Source: Heterocephalus glaber (taxonomy: Eukaryota > Chordata > Mammalia > Rodentia > Bathyergidae). From it: 64,000 nt of DNA. The notes under the pieces were generated by a model. The model was not told where the DNA came from. It did no database searches and was given only the letters and a program-made list of their open reading frames with translations. Positions 47,165-58,859 of the stretch are shown here, piece after piece. How positions within the stretch are numbered: the first letter of the stretch is position 1; every line of letters begins with the position of its first letter. A program made the position numbers and the translations under genes. The stretch spans positions 8,990,395-9,054,394 of the forward strand of contig NW_004624748.1 of NCBI RefSeq assembly GCF_000247695.1. The letters run 5' to 3'.

Positions 47165-50100
47165 CCTGAGGCTGGGGTTGGGGGTGGCACTGCCTTCAGA
47201 TGACTGTGATGGATCCAGGCCAAATGTCCAGCTACCTTCACAGCCAAGGGAGTCACCAGGACAATGGGAAATGGTCCCTTCCAATGGGGTTCCAGGGTCT
47301 TGGAGTCGAACCTGTGAATGAAAACCAAATCTCCCAGCTTATAGGGCAAGGGTTGTAGAGGTTTCTTATTGGGGTCAGGCATGGTCTTTCTCAATCTATC
47401 ATGTAATTCTGACTGAAGCTGATGGACAGCCTTTAAAGACTTAAGAAGCTGGAGGTGGGAAAGCTTTTCCCTCAACTCCAAATCTATCATGGGGATGATA
47501 GGGGGAGATGGCCCGTAAATGATCTGGAAGGGTGACAGATTAAGGGGCAGCTTAGGAGTGCACCTAGTGTGGAGAAGAGCGAAGGGAAGAAGCTCTACCC
47601 AACCTAGTTCAGTCTCCAGGCATAATTTAGTTAGGACCTCCTTTAAAGTTTGATTTGCTCTCTCTACTTGCCCTGAACTCTGAGGCCTATAGGTACAATG
47701 TAAATTCCATTTTATCCCTAGAACTTTATCAATCAATTTAGATATTTTAGCTGTGAAGGCAGGGCCATTGTCGGACCCCAGGGCTAGGGGCAAGCCAAAA
47801 TGAGGAACTATTTCTGTCAAGAGCTTTTTTTTGGTAGCAGGGATTGAACTCAGGTCCTTGCGCTTGTGCAGCAGGCGGCCAAACCACTGAGCTAAATCCC
47901 CAGCCCTGAGAGCTTTTTTGATGGTTACTTCAGCTGTCTCTCTCTTAGTGGGGTATGCTTCTATCCATCCTGAAAAGGTATCCACAAAAACTAGTAAATA
48001 TTTATACCCATACATGCCAGGCTTCATTTCAGTAAAGTCCAATTCCCAATGTTCTCCTGGAGTTAATCCTCTGTGTTCGGCCCCAAGGGGTCCAGTCACC
48101 TGATTTGCATTTACCTTGAGGCAGGTGGGGCATCGTCTCACCATGTCCTGGGCCTTTTGGGCCAATCCCTTGCTGATGAAATGGGGTTGCAGGGCAGCCA
48201 TCATCCTTTTCTCACTGAGGTGGGTGGACTCATGTAGTTCGCATAGCAGCGTGTCTGCTACAGTGGCTGGGAGCACCACCTTTCCATCATTAGTTGCCCA
48301 CCACCCATGTTTACCTTGAGTCCAGCATTTCCTGTCCATTTCTGTTACTTCTTTATCTGTGTATTCAGGTTTTTCTGGGAGTACCGGTGTGGGAAGCAGA
48401 ACCATTTGCTTCCCCACTGATTTTTGGGCAGCTTGTTTTGCTGCCTGATCAGCTGCATTATTACCAATCACCTTGGGGCTAGACCCCTTTTGATACCCAC
48501 AGCAATGGATGATAGCAACCTCTCAGGGCAACCAGATGGCTTGTAGCAATGCCAATATCTCAGTCTTGTTTTTAATTTCCTTTCCTTCGGAGGTCAGCAG
48601 CCCTCGGTTCTGATAAATCTCCCCGTGCACATGGGCAGTGGCAAAAGCATAACGGCTGTCAGTGAAAATATTTATCCTTTTGCCTTTTCCCAGTTCCAGA
48701 GCCTTAGTCAAAGCAATCAGCTCAGCCCTCTGTGCCAATGTCCCTTGGGGTAGCCTCTGTTTCCATTCCACCTGCTGGTCCTGGTTGACCACCGCCACCC
48801 CGGCATATTGCACTCTGTCACACAGGAAGCTGCACCCATCAGTGTAGGACGTTGTCTCTGCACGGGGGAGGGCCTGGTCCATTAAATCCGGATGCCCTCC
48901 CCTCAAGTTTTCAAGAGTCTTGAGGCAATCATGGATGGGCATCTGTTTGTCAGATTCTGGGAGTAGAGTAGCCAGGTTAAGGCTAGCTGTGGTGGCAAAC
49001 TTAATGTGCAGCTGTTCTAACAAGAGTCCTTGGTATTGTAACTGTCTGGCATTAGACAGCCACTTGCTAGGCGAGCTATTTAACAATGGCTCAATGGCAT
49101 GGGGAATGATCAAAGTCAAATCCTGTCTGAATGTCAGTTTGTCAGCCTCCCGGGTTAGAGCCGCCGCTGCTGCTACTGTCCTCAGACATGTAGGCCCCCC
49201 TCGGGCCACTGGGTCTAGCTTTTTTGAGAGGTATGCCACTGACCACTTCCATGGTCCCAAAAGCTGAGTAATCACTCCCTTGGCCACCCCATTTTTCTCT
49301 GCTACATACAGAGTGAAGGGCTTGTTTAAATCTGGCAGTGCCAGGGCTGGTGCCGATGCAAGCACAGTCTTAAGCAATTGAAATGCCTGCTGGCAAGCCT
49401 CCGTCCATTCGAGGGGTGTATTTCCCCCCACAGTGGTTTTGTGCAGGGGTTTGGCAATCTCAGTGAAGCCAGGGATCCAAATTCTGCAATACCCAATTGT
49501 CCCTAGGAATCCACACACCTGTTTCTTTGAGCTCTGTTCCAGAATCTGGAGAATTTCTGATACCCTCGATTCTGCCAGCCTCCTCTTTCCTTTCTCAAGA
49601 ATATAGCCCAAGTAGGTTACCTTGGTCTGGCAGAGCTGAGCTTTCTTCCAGGACACCCAATAGCCCAGGTCTTGGAGGGCTTCCAGGAGGCCCTCAGTGG
49701 CCACAAGACACTCTTCATCAGTCAAAGTTGCCACTAGGAGGTCATCTACATACTGAAGAATAGTTGCTTGGGGAAAAACTCTCCTTACCTCTCGTAGATC
49801 TTTGCTGAGAGCTTCTCCAAACAGAGTGGGGGAGTTCTTGAATCCCTGTGGCAACTGGGTCCATGTCAGCTGTCCGGTAGTCCCGGTGTCTGGGTCAGTC
49901 CATTCTAAGGCAAAGAGGGGCTGGCTCACTGGTGCTAGGGGTAGGCTGAAAAATGCATCTTTGAGGTCTAATACTGAGTACCACACATGAGCAGGGGGGA
50001 TGAGACTCAACAGAGTATAGGGGTTTGGTACCATTGGGTGGATGGTCTCCACCTGGCTGTTTACCTCCCTCAAATCCTGTAGTAGCCTGAAGTCTGAGTT

Positions 50101-50352
50101 GCCAGGCTTCCTCACAGGAAGCAGTGGTGTATTCCAGGCTGACTGGCAAGGGACCAAGATGCCGGCTTCCTGGAGTTGGTGGATGTGCTTAGAGATCCCC
50201 ACCTTGGCCTCAAGCCAGAGGGGGTACTGTCGCACATGGATGGGGGTAGCAGAGGCCAAAAATGGGACCACCACCGGGGCATGGTGTTTGGTCAGCCCAA
50301 GTGGATTGGCTTCAGCCCATACCCTGGGAAACTTTTTCTGAAGGTACTCCCA
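47158..50352 (-). pseudogene. pol: ERV pol (RT-RNase H-integrase), broken
   Basis: Reverse transcriptase from about 50352 with the catalytic YVDD (near 49745); RNase H with TDG and TDSRYA acidic residues; integrase with a His-His/Cys-Cys zinc motif (CPTC near 48125), catalytic Asp in DFTE, Asp in SDNGPAF, Glu in QVERANQTLKE; stop at 47158-47160. A TGA at 48523-48525 separates RNase H from integrase; codons on both sides stay in one frame. An ID SINE lies between the first and second catalytic Asp of integrase yet the frame remains open. No protease precedes RT. Confidence 0.94.
47831..47908 (-). repeat. ID-type SINE inside ERV integrase
   Basis: On the + strand: ttggtagcagggattgaact, ccttgcgcttgtgcagcagg, taaatccccagccctg. 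Target duplication agagctttttt on both sides (47820 and 47909). It has the same orientation as the provirus. Confidence 0.92.
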
Positions 50353-51800
50353 TTTTTGTTTGGGGGGGCTCTGTGCCCTCCTTTGTTTTCAGGTCTTTCT
50401 TTCTGGACAAATCGTCCATCAGCCAAGGCAGATATGGTCACTTTTCCCAGTCTCTTGGCCATTTTCTCTTCCAGGGGATCTCTGTTGTTAAACACCTTCA
50501 TGGCTACACTCATCAACTTTTCCCTATTCTCTCCCTCAAATCCTTTTAGTCTCTGTAGCTTCTTTCTAATGTCTGGGGCCAACTGGGTAACAAATGCCAA
50601 ATTTATTGCCTGCTGATTTGCAGGGGTGTCTGGATTGATTGGAGTATACGTACAGTATGCTTCCAACAGATGTTCCAAAACGGCAGAAGGGGATTCCTCT
50701 GATCCTTGAAGGACCTCACTTACCTTGCTCAAATTGGTAGGCTTCCAAGCGGCTCCCCTTAGGCCAACCAGGAGATGCTGACAATAGTTCTGGACAGCCT
50801 CTCTCCTGCCTGAGGAATTAACTTGCCAGCGGGGTTGGGTGGATGGGAGTTGTGCTTCAATATGGGCCCGCTGCTGTTCACCTAGGGGGCCCTCTGCTCC
50901 GCCCAGTACTGACCTTACAGCCTGTCCCCAGATTTTTTCCCTGTCCTCTGAGGTAAAAAGGGCCTGGAGTTGTTGGTAATCATCCCAAGTAGGATCATGG
51001 GTATGAAAGATAGACTCCAGGAGAGAGATTAGAGCTTGGGGTTTTTCTGAAAAAGGAGGATTCTGGTGTTTCCAATTGTATAAGTCACTGGTAGTGGAAG
51101 GGATATAAGCATAGTGACCTTGCTCTGTCTCCCGAAGGGGCAAGAGAGGGGCCGAACTAGTTTCCCCTGTGGGGACCTTGCTAGGTCCATACACAGCCCC
51201 AGCTCACATGTGTTGGGGAGAAGTCACTGAGTCCGGGGACTGGGGCTCTTCAGGGAGAGGAGGATAGAGAGGAGTAGGGGCTGAAGGTTGAACAGACGGA
51301 GGAAGGAAAGGATTTTGGGGTCTAGAGTGGGATCTATCTGAGGGGGTGGAGGATTCCACATAGGGCAGAAGCCCTCCCAAGGGGTCTAGCGGGTCAGGTT
51401 CCTGTGAAAGCACCGGCTTGGGAGCCCAGGTCTTAAGTCCCCGGGGTCCTTTTGGGGCAGCGACTAAAACGTGAGTGTCTGTTTGAAGAGAACAGCGCTG
51501 CAGCCAAGCTGAAGGTTCCTCTCAACCCTGAACCCAGATGTCTATGTAGGTAAATTGGTCTGGGTGGCCAGGGTGACTGATGATTTTGCACCAAACTGCC
51601 CGACAAATACTGGGGTCAAAAGTCCCTTCGGCTGGCCATCCCACCCTGAAAACTGGCCATTCCAGTTGGCACAGGGAGCGGAGTTTTCTGTGAGAAAATT
51701 TCACCCTATATTCATCTTCTTGTTCTGGAGAGAAAGCCAATTTAAAATTAGTAAGAAAACAGTCAAGCGGAGTGGACCAGGTAGAAAAGGATCCTCCCAT
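50292..51800 (-). pseudogene. gag: ERV gag (MA-p12-CA), broken
   Basis: ATG at 51798-51800 gives MGGS, a myristoylation-type start, and a matrix domain; a Pro-rich p12-like segment with LYPPLPEE (late-domain-like) at about 51255; a capsid with a major-homology-type region near 50650-50500 and charged tail. All parts lie in one frame, interrupted by TGA at 51522-51524 and 51204-51206. The CCHC zinc knuckle expected in nucleocapsid is absent: after a basic stretch the sequence passes directly to RT in another frame. Confidence 0.9.
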
Positions 51801-52107
51801 CACTCTGCTCCTGATGAGGACTGAAAAGAATGTAAAATCAGACAAACAACAGACACAACACCAACACATAAAAGATGAGACAAACGGGCACCACGACAAA
51901 ATGAAACTAAATCTTCCCTTGTTCCTCGTCAGGAACCTTGGGGTCAGGGGAGGCTTTCTGGCTCATCAGCCACCTCACTCCGGACTTAACAAATGGTTGC
52001 AACTGGCTGAAAACTTACCTCTGGAGGTTTTCTGAGGCCTGTGTCTGAGGGTTTCCTGCTGGATCCCGCCACGGAGTCTCAGCTGAATTGGGGGTTCCTA
52101 CCCGGGG
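51801..52107 (-). other. Leader of the - provirus with splice donor
   Basis: Leader between primer-binding site and gag. The complement of acttacct (52013-52020) is AGGTAAGT, a consensus splice donor shared with the + copy. An open frame extends upstream of the gag ATG, but I see no support for a glycosylated-gag start. Confidence 0.65.
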
Positions 52108-52125
52108 ATCTCACTGAGGCCTCCA
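52108..52125 (-). promoter_or_regulatory. Primer-binding site of the - provirus
   Basis: In proviral sense tggaggcctcagtgagat, three bases from the LTR. tRNA-Gln-like with about four mismatches as I recall the site; tentative. Confidence 0.55.
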
Positions 52126-52128
52126 AAA

Positions 52129-52577
52129 TGTAGACCGAGGGCCTTACCAAACACTCCAAGGAGCTGACTGCAGTGAGGATCACCCAGGAAGGAACACACC
52201 AGACAGATTGAGATGGTAAAAAACAGACCTTGATTAGTCTGACCAGACAGCACCCTCCAAGCAATAAGCTTAGAGAGGCCCCAAGCTCAGGGGGTTGGAA
52301 GGTTTTATAGGGGTTGCAGGGGTGCTTAGCAAGCAGAACTACAGAAGCAGAATTTTTGCAGTTAGGGGACAGTTAGGGGAGTTTGCAGATGTTCTTTACT
52401 TATCTAACAGGATGTTCTTTACACAGAAACAATGGTACATTCCACGGTGTCTTAACAGATAAACAAGTACATTCCAGGAACTCTGTGTCCTTTAGTGAAC
52501 CCGAAACCCACAGGGACAAGATGGAGGGCCTGTAACAAGATGGTGTTACTTGTGCTAAGTCTCACCAGGGTCTTACA
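52129..52577 (-). repeat. 5' LTR of the - provirus
   Basis: 449 bp, same ends as the 3' LTR minus one A. The polyadenylation signal is changed to AATCAA (52230-52235). It has a single U5 unit, unlike the + provirus. Confidence 0.92.
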
Positions 52578-52581
52578 ATAA

Positions 52582-53560
52582 ACACCAAAAGGAAGGCCAT
52601 AATTGGGGAGCAGTCTGTTCGCTGCTATTCCTCAGGGACTAGTTGGGTTGAGGAAAGTGATCTCAGCAGTCTTGGTGAAGGCAGAAAAGATGATCCAAGG
52701 CCCTCATGGTCAGATCATCACCTCATAGCACCACCCTCCTGGGCTGGGGAAGATCTCCCCGGATGAGAGTGATTCAATATCAGTCTCCATGATTCGGTGT
52801 GTGTCCCTTGCCCTTGCTTTATGATTGTCCTCCCCTGGTAGGAAGTCAAACTGCAAGGGTAAAAATGTCAATGAGAAAGTTGGGGATTCTCTGGAGCTTT
52901 ACTTGAGCCCCTGCAGGATGCTGGTGGAATTTCTCCACCTTTTTTAAAGAAGGGAAGTTAAAAGCCCTAGAGATCTTCCTTTTGTGAAAGCAATTATATT
53001 TTTTCCAAAGTACTGACAAAAAATAATCATGACTTTTTGTGAAACTTGGCTGGAATTTTAACCCTCAACTGGGGCACTTCAGTAAACCATCTAAAAAAGA
53101 GAAATCCCAGGGAGCATTCAAAGAAGAATTGATTTCTTTGAAGGAAGGGGTGAGCTCATGTTCAGGGGCTTGGGGAAACTGGAAGGTGGAGGCTGTACCG
53201 CCAGCCAGGGCCCAACTGGCAGGTGTGGCTTCTGTGTCTGTTCCCTGAGCAGGCCAGGCTAGGCAGACACTGATGCAGTTGGCCCAGGGGATCAGTCACA
53301 GGATCTGACTATTTTTCTCCCCTCATTCTCCCCATTAGCCAAGAGCAAAGAGTTGATGCCCCAAGGCATGGACACACTAGAACCCCAGGCTCCTCTCAGC
53401 CTCTTGTCTAAGTAGGAAGCAACCTTGATTCTCCCCCCAGAGGTTTTGACCTCAAAACATCCTCTTTCCTGGAAGATGTTGCAAGGAGGCCCCTAAAGTC
53501 ATTGTCGGCAATCACTGTAAATCCCAGCAGTCCTGTTCAAAGTCTCTGAGAAATGGAATA
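52582..53560. other. Intergenic, no gene seen
   Basis: No coding frame or named repeat recognised. Confidence 0.45.
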
Positions 53561-53574
53561 AAGGGGGAAGAAGT

Positions 53575-53790
53575 GGTGGGTTATTAAGTCTCTGTAATGT
53601 GCTCAGCCCTGTGCTTGGCATCATTTTTTTAATACTATAAACTTCACACAAAGCTGTAATGGTGCTCATCATCCCATTTCCTCCCCAAGCAAACAGGCTG
53701 TTATGCAGCCACCCAGGGCCTCATGGCTGGAAAGTACAGGAAACAGAACTTGAACTGGATCACCTGACTCCAGAGTCTGTGCATTGTTCC
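53575..53790. repeat. MIR-like fragment
   Basis: taatgtgctcagccctgtgc, ggcctcatggctggaaagta, acttgaactggatcacctga: MIR pattern. Confidence 0.6.
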
Positions 53791-53799
53791 CTGCAGAGT

Positions 53800-54500
53800 A
53801 CTCCTGAGAAGCCACTGTGGGTCATCAGATGGAAAGGAAGACATCAGATGCAGGGAATGAGGGGGCTTCCCTCAAATCACTGCTTTTGATTTTCCTAATC
53901 ATTATGTTTCCTCCCTAAAGCTCTTATTCTGCCTGTGCATCAGCCAAGAGCCAGCAGATGAGTGTCCACCTCTCCTGCTCAGGCTTCAGTGGCATCCAGA
54001 GGAGCCTCTCCTCAGCCTCTCTGTGCCTCAAGGTTCCCCTCCCTCTTTCCTGGGCCTCTTCCCTTGCTCTGACTGCCCAGATTTCCAGTGACCTTCAGAT
54101 TTGATATATTGAACATCCCCAAAGGATATTCCCATTGACATTGAGCATGCTGCTGTGTGGAGCTCAGCAATAAAAAGGGGAAATTAACAGGCATTTAAAT
54201 TCTCAAATTAATGATGAGAGGTCAGAGTCTTCAGAACATCTGTTTCCAGCATTTTCAAGGGGCCCTTCAATTTGCAGCCAGCACTCAGCCATGTGTGGTT
54301 ATCAGCAGTTACTTGTGCCTCCATACACCCTTTGCCTGGGAGCCGGATAGTGTAGCTCAGCCCCTGCACTCAGGCGCTTTGTGGCTCACTCTGAACAGTG
54401 TGTCCCTGTAGGGCCACATTTCAGGGCTCCAGTCCTGTAGATGGATTTCCATGTGCCTGTCTAGAAAGCCTGAGTCTGTGTTTCCCCAAGTGTAAGAGTT
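53800..54500. other. Intergenic, no gene seen
   Basis: Short accidental frames only. Confidence 0.4.
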
Positions 54501-54509
54501 CTGAAACAC

Positions 54510-55200
54510 TGAGAGTTCATAAAAGTTATTATTGGGATCGGATATGTCACCCTAAGAGGTTCATTGTGTGGAAGGCTTGGTTGCTAATGGACTTTTAGAA
54601 AGTGGTTGGATCATAAGGCCCTAACTTCACAGCAAATTAACACACTGATAAGACTATAATTTTTTATTCATTAAGTTTATCAGTACATTTTGGATATACA
54701 ATATGATGACATTTATCATTGGGAATTTGTACATTTACATGATATACCTTGGTTCTTATTTTTTTCCCCATTCCCCTGCCCTCCCTTCAACCCCTCCAAC
54801 CCTCCCTATTTACAGACTTTGTTTCCATTTTTTCCTTTTCTCATATTTAGTGGGAGGGGTAAGGGAAAGGAAAGAAGGGAAAGGAATAAATATGAGACCA
54901 TAGTTTGATGGCCATTGAGAAGTGATAGAAAGAGGAGGTGGGTCCTGGTTGAAGGGAGTGGATCATAGGGGTGTGAACTTGGTCCCTGGCCCTGCCCTCT
55001 CTCCAGCTCTTTCACTCTCTCTGCTTCTAGGTTTTATGAAGCAATCAGTTTTCTACCACTATATCCTTCCATTTCACCACAAGTCCAAAAGTAATGGAGC
55101 CCCTGACCATGGACTGAATCCTCTGAAACTGTAAGACAAAATAAATCTTTCCCCCTTTAAGTTGTTTATGTCAGGCAGTTTGTGGCAGCATTTGAAAGTT
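54510..55200 (+). repeat. MaLR-type LTR (rodent MT/ORR-like), interrupted
   Basis: 5' piece with ttcattgtgtggaaggcttg; 3' piece with gaacttggtccctggccctg, aatggagcccctgaccatgg, actgaatcctctgaaactgt, aaaataaatctttccccctt. An unassigned T-rich/purine-rich insert lies at about 54650-54900. Confidence 0.6.
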
Positions 55201-55234
55201 AACTTAGAAGTCCTTATGCTGAAGAAGGGGACTT

Positions 55235-55570
55235 GATGCTTTCTCGAGCTGCACTGTCTAATATGGCAGCCATGAGCCACATGTGGCTGTTAAGCACCTG
55301 GCATATGGCTCAACTGAACTGAGACATTCTGGATCTGTGAAAATTGCACTGGATTTCAAAGCCTTACTAGGAAAGAAAGTGAAAAACATCTTATTAAAAA
55401 TTGTAGTATTGATAATGTTCATGAAGTAATAATATTTCATATTTATAATATTCCATTATATTAAACATATTATTAAAGTTAATTTTAATTGTTTCATTTT
55501 ACTTTTTTCAATGAAACTACTGGCAAATTTAAAATTACATATGTGATTTGTGTATTTCTATGAGACACCA
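55235..55570. repeat. hAT-Charlie (MER1-type) fossil
   Basis: tgcactgtctaatatggcag, ccatgagccacatgtggctg at one end; ggcaaatttaaaattacata near the other: old Charlie-derived pattern. Confidence 0.65.
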
Positions 55571-55827
55571 TCACTTCTCTGAGGATGGGAGTGGTCTGAG
55601 AAAGCTGTTACAACCCCCAGGAAATATCTTTGAAGACTTTGAAAGACTCTCTGGTGTCACATTGATTGGGGGAGTTGCTATGGGCAGAGCACATTAGGCA
55701 TGAGGAATGTGGGATATCCCACCATTACCTATACAAAGGAGTTTGGTGCAACAAAAGAATGATACCATGACCCACATCGTTTTGAATGACATAAAATAGG
55801 TAAAAATTGGTTTTAACTATACGAACC

Positions 55828-55858
55828 TCTCTCTCTCTCTCTCTCCCTCCCTCCCTCT
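55828..55858. repeat. (CT)n/(CCCT)n microsatellite
   Basis: ctctctctctctctctctccctccctccctc. Confidence 0.9.
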
Positions 55859-55869
55859 CCACTCCCAAC

Positions 55870-56885
55870 CTAAAATTTCCAGGGATGCAAATCAAGTAAT
55901 GATTTACATTTTGTTTTATCTGGAATGTTACCAAGGTTGTTCATCATTTTAGAAATTCACACCACTGTTGGCAGCACTGCTCTTGGTATCTGAGTTGCCA
56001 ACATAACACACACCCAGCATTTCACTGTAATTCCTCCAAGAGATGCAGTCTTCTGCTTCCTTCACTGAATCTTCTAGTGTAGCTGGGCAGGAGCACTTGA
56101 ATTTGGAAATATATTTTGTTTTATTTACACTGCATTTTCTTTGTTTCCCTTTTGTATCACAACTGGCATTTGTATTAGTTTTGAAAATGATGTTTGTAGG
56201 TAAATTATTCTACTGAAAAATTTATTACAAAAATTTTTTTTACAGCTGTTGTATCAGCTAGAATTACAAACCATTACTCAAACACATCCATAGCCTCTCT
56301 CGACTCAGGAGAACCAAGTCTTTCCCTCTTGAGTGCCTTCCCACACCCTCTGCTCTGTCCTTACCTATGACCCCATTCTTATGACACGGACTGGAACTGC
56401 CCATGCTACTATCATCTTCTTTGCTGGAAGGAGGGGTCCCTTGTGATGGGCTGCAGCAGGCCAGGAGCTGCACACAACTTGTTCGTTACTGTATACTCTG
56501 TGCTCCTGTGGCTAAGCACATGTTTAATACTTAGTGAGCAAATGAATTAGCTGATGTAGAGGAGGAGGACTTGGGATCCAGAGAGCATTAAGCGTGAATG
56601 GAACTGGTGGCAGCAGCAAGGTGTATATGGTTGACAGTTCCAGTGGAGCCCAGTGCTTTGGACTTTGGTAAAATAGAGAGCATGGAGTGAAATGGAATAA
56701 TGAACTTTGGAGTTAGGAAGAGTTATTTTTGTGAAACAGTCATGCTACTGACTGCCTTGGTGATCTTATTAGGCAAGTACATTAACCTCTTTGAGAGAAC
56801 AGTAATGGTATTTCTTTATTTTTGTTGGAGGTGGGGGTTAAATAGAACTGCTTGGAAAGTGCTTATAATCACAGCTCAATGTAAG
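55870..56885. other. Intergenic, no gene seen
   Basis: No recognised gene or repeat. Confidence 0.4.
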
Positions 56886-56887
56886 CG

Positions 56888-57335
56888 TTCTTTTATCTGG
56901 GTTCTCCAGAAAAAGAGACAGCTTTATTATAAGGCATTGGATCTATAGCTATGGAAGCTGACAAGTTCCAAGGTCTGCATCCATCAGCTGGTGGATACCC
57001 AGGAGAGCCCATGGTATAAGTTCCAGTTCAAGTCGAAAGGCCTGAGAAGCAAGAGAGCTAATGCTATAAGCCTTAGTCTGAATCTACATGCAAAGGCAGG
57101 AGAAGACCAACATGCCAGCTGAAAGACACTAAGCAGAGAGAGAAAATTCTCTTTTTGTTCTATTTAAGCCTTCACCAGTTTGGATTAGACTAAGTGGGCA
57201 GACTCTCTGACGGAGGCTAAGTGTGCCTCTAACAGAGGCCCTGGTTATCCTAGTGACAGTTCCCACTCAACAACCCATGGCAATGTCTGGAGATGGAGTT
57301 TGATTACCCTGATGGGAGGCCTAGAAGGCAGACCT
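56888..57335 (+). repeat. Ancient LTR-like repeat (ttctccagagaaacag class)
   Basis: ctgggttctccagaaaaaga, aggagagcccatggtataag, gcaggagaagaccaacatgc: same class as 34724-35165, better preserved here. Confidence 0.65.
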
Positions 57336-57539
57336 TATCCTGGTGGGGGGAAAAATGACAAAGGTTAGCTGGAGGGGCACTTCCTTCTTTTACCATTCCT
57401 CTCTCTAAGCGGCTTTTTCACAGCATTCTGCAAAGTGTGGGTACAGCATATCAGGAGCTCCATATTTGGCCTGGATGACATGAAGTAACTGATGATTTGT
57501 TTCTCAGTGGAAGAGGTGTGTGCATAGCTAAAGTGGGAG

Positions 57540-57760
57540 GACCCCAGACTTACTACACTCAGAACACCTGGGTTTAGACCTAGATTCCATCATTTTCCTG
57601 CTAGACTTAGAAAGGGCTTGACCATTTTTAACTTAATCTTAAAATGAAGATTAAAAAGAAAAACATATCCACAGGGCTGTTTTCAGGGTCAGAAAAAATA
57701 CTATGTGAAACATAAGCCATAAAACTTAACTAGTACAGTCTATCAAGAACCAGACAAATG
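57540..57760. repeat. MIR-like fragment
   Basis: acctgggtttagacctagat and ccacagggctgttttcaggg are MIR-like. Confidence 0.5.
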
Positions 57761-57954
57761 TTAAACAAGAAATTCTGTGATACAAGATGGTAGGAAGTTG
57801 AAGAAGAAAAAGCCATGAATGCAGACTCTGAGCTGTATGTGACTTATTTATCATCTTCTGAGTCTTCTCTCTTTTCCCCTTCAGTCCTGTTGTTCATTCT
57901 TCTCACCCTGTTACGAATCACAGGAGACTAACTTGCACAGACTATGTGATGTGA

Positions 57955-58415
57955 AGTTGGCCTCCAAAATGTCCTGATGATCCCTGCCACCTGGCACTCA
58001 TGCCCCCAGATAGTTTCCCTCTACACCAGATCAGGGTTGGTCATGACAATAGAATAGGGCAGAAAACGTGTGTGACTTCAGAGGGCATTGTGCCTTGCTC
58101 TCTCTCTTTCTGGGATCTCTCCTTCTGGTGAGGCCTCATAGAATCTCACAAAAGCACTCAAGCAGCCCTGTGAAGTTGCTCTAGTGGTGAGAAATGGAGG
58201 CCTTCTGCTGACAGCCATGTGGATGAGCCCTCCTAGAAGCAGAAACTTCACGCTTAGGACTCAGAATGGCAGCCCTAGATGACATCTTGACAGTAATTCA
58301 TGGGATAGCTAGAAAAGCCAGCCCTGAGTTCCTGACCCACAAAATGGAAATAATAAATATGTACTGTTTAAGCTAATAAGTTTTGAAGTGATTTATCACA
58401 CAACAATAAATAGCA
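57955..58415 (+). repeat. MaLR (MLT1-type) LTR
   Basis: gttggcctccaaaatgtcct, gccatgtggatgagccctcc, ttcctgacccacaaaatgga, taataaatatgtactgttta and ttatcacacaacaataaata: MLT1-type 3' end. Confidence 0.6.
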
Positions 58416-58859
58416 CAGCTTTTTGTATCCAGAAGTGGTGGAGTGCTGGCACGAGAAAAAACCTAAAATTGTAGGGACAATTTGCCTCGTTGTCTTCATA
58501 GGGTACTTTACTGTAGCTCACTTCTCTGATCTATCACTAGGCTGCTGGCTGTGGAACCCCTCCCCCCCTCTTGCCAGTCCACATGCGGCTGCCACATCTC
58601 TGAAAAATTGGGGAAATTACTTCTAATGTGACAACTATCAGGGAGGGATCTGGGACCATTATTAACATCCTCCACACTCCCAATCTTTCACAAGCTGTGA
58701 TTAACATGGCTAGCCCTCCAGAAGATTGTTTGGTTTTGGCCCAGCCATTTCTCACAGAGACATGACAGCTGTCAATCAACAGTTTATGTTTCCTGAGGTT
58801 TCACTGAATCACTTCCATAACAGCTGTGGCTATCCTAAATGCCAAGCATCTGCTTGGAA

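Larger units (their letters stand above)
44764..52577 (-). mobile_element. Near full-length class I (gammaretrovirus-like) ERV
   Basis: Order on the - strand: 5' LTR (52129-52577), primer-binding site, leader with splice donor, gag, pol, env overlapping the pol end, purine tract, 3' LTR (44764-45213). About 7.8 kb. Possible target duplication ATAA (44759-44762 and 52578-52581) with one extra T next to the left LTR. By eye the LTRs differ at about 13 positions plus a 1-base gap in 449, roughly 3 %. The proviral coding region is defective: two stops in gag, missing protease segment, one stop in pol plus a SINE, and a frameshift and two stops in env. Confidence 0.95.

Noticed and set aside
47918..50616. 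Plus-strand ORFs across the provirus
   Set aside because: Antisense shadows of gag and pol.
51801..51899. Upstream extension of gag as a glycosylated-gag start
   Set aside because: Open frame only; no initiation context or convincing signal peptide.
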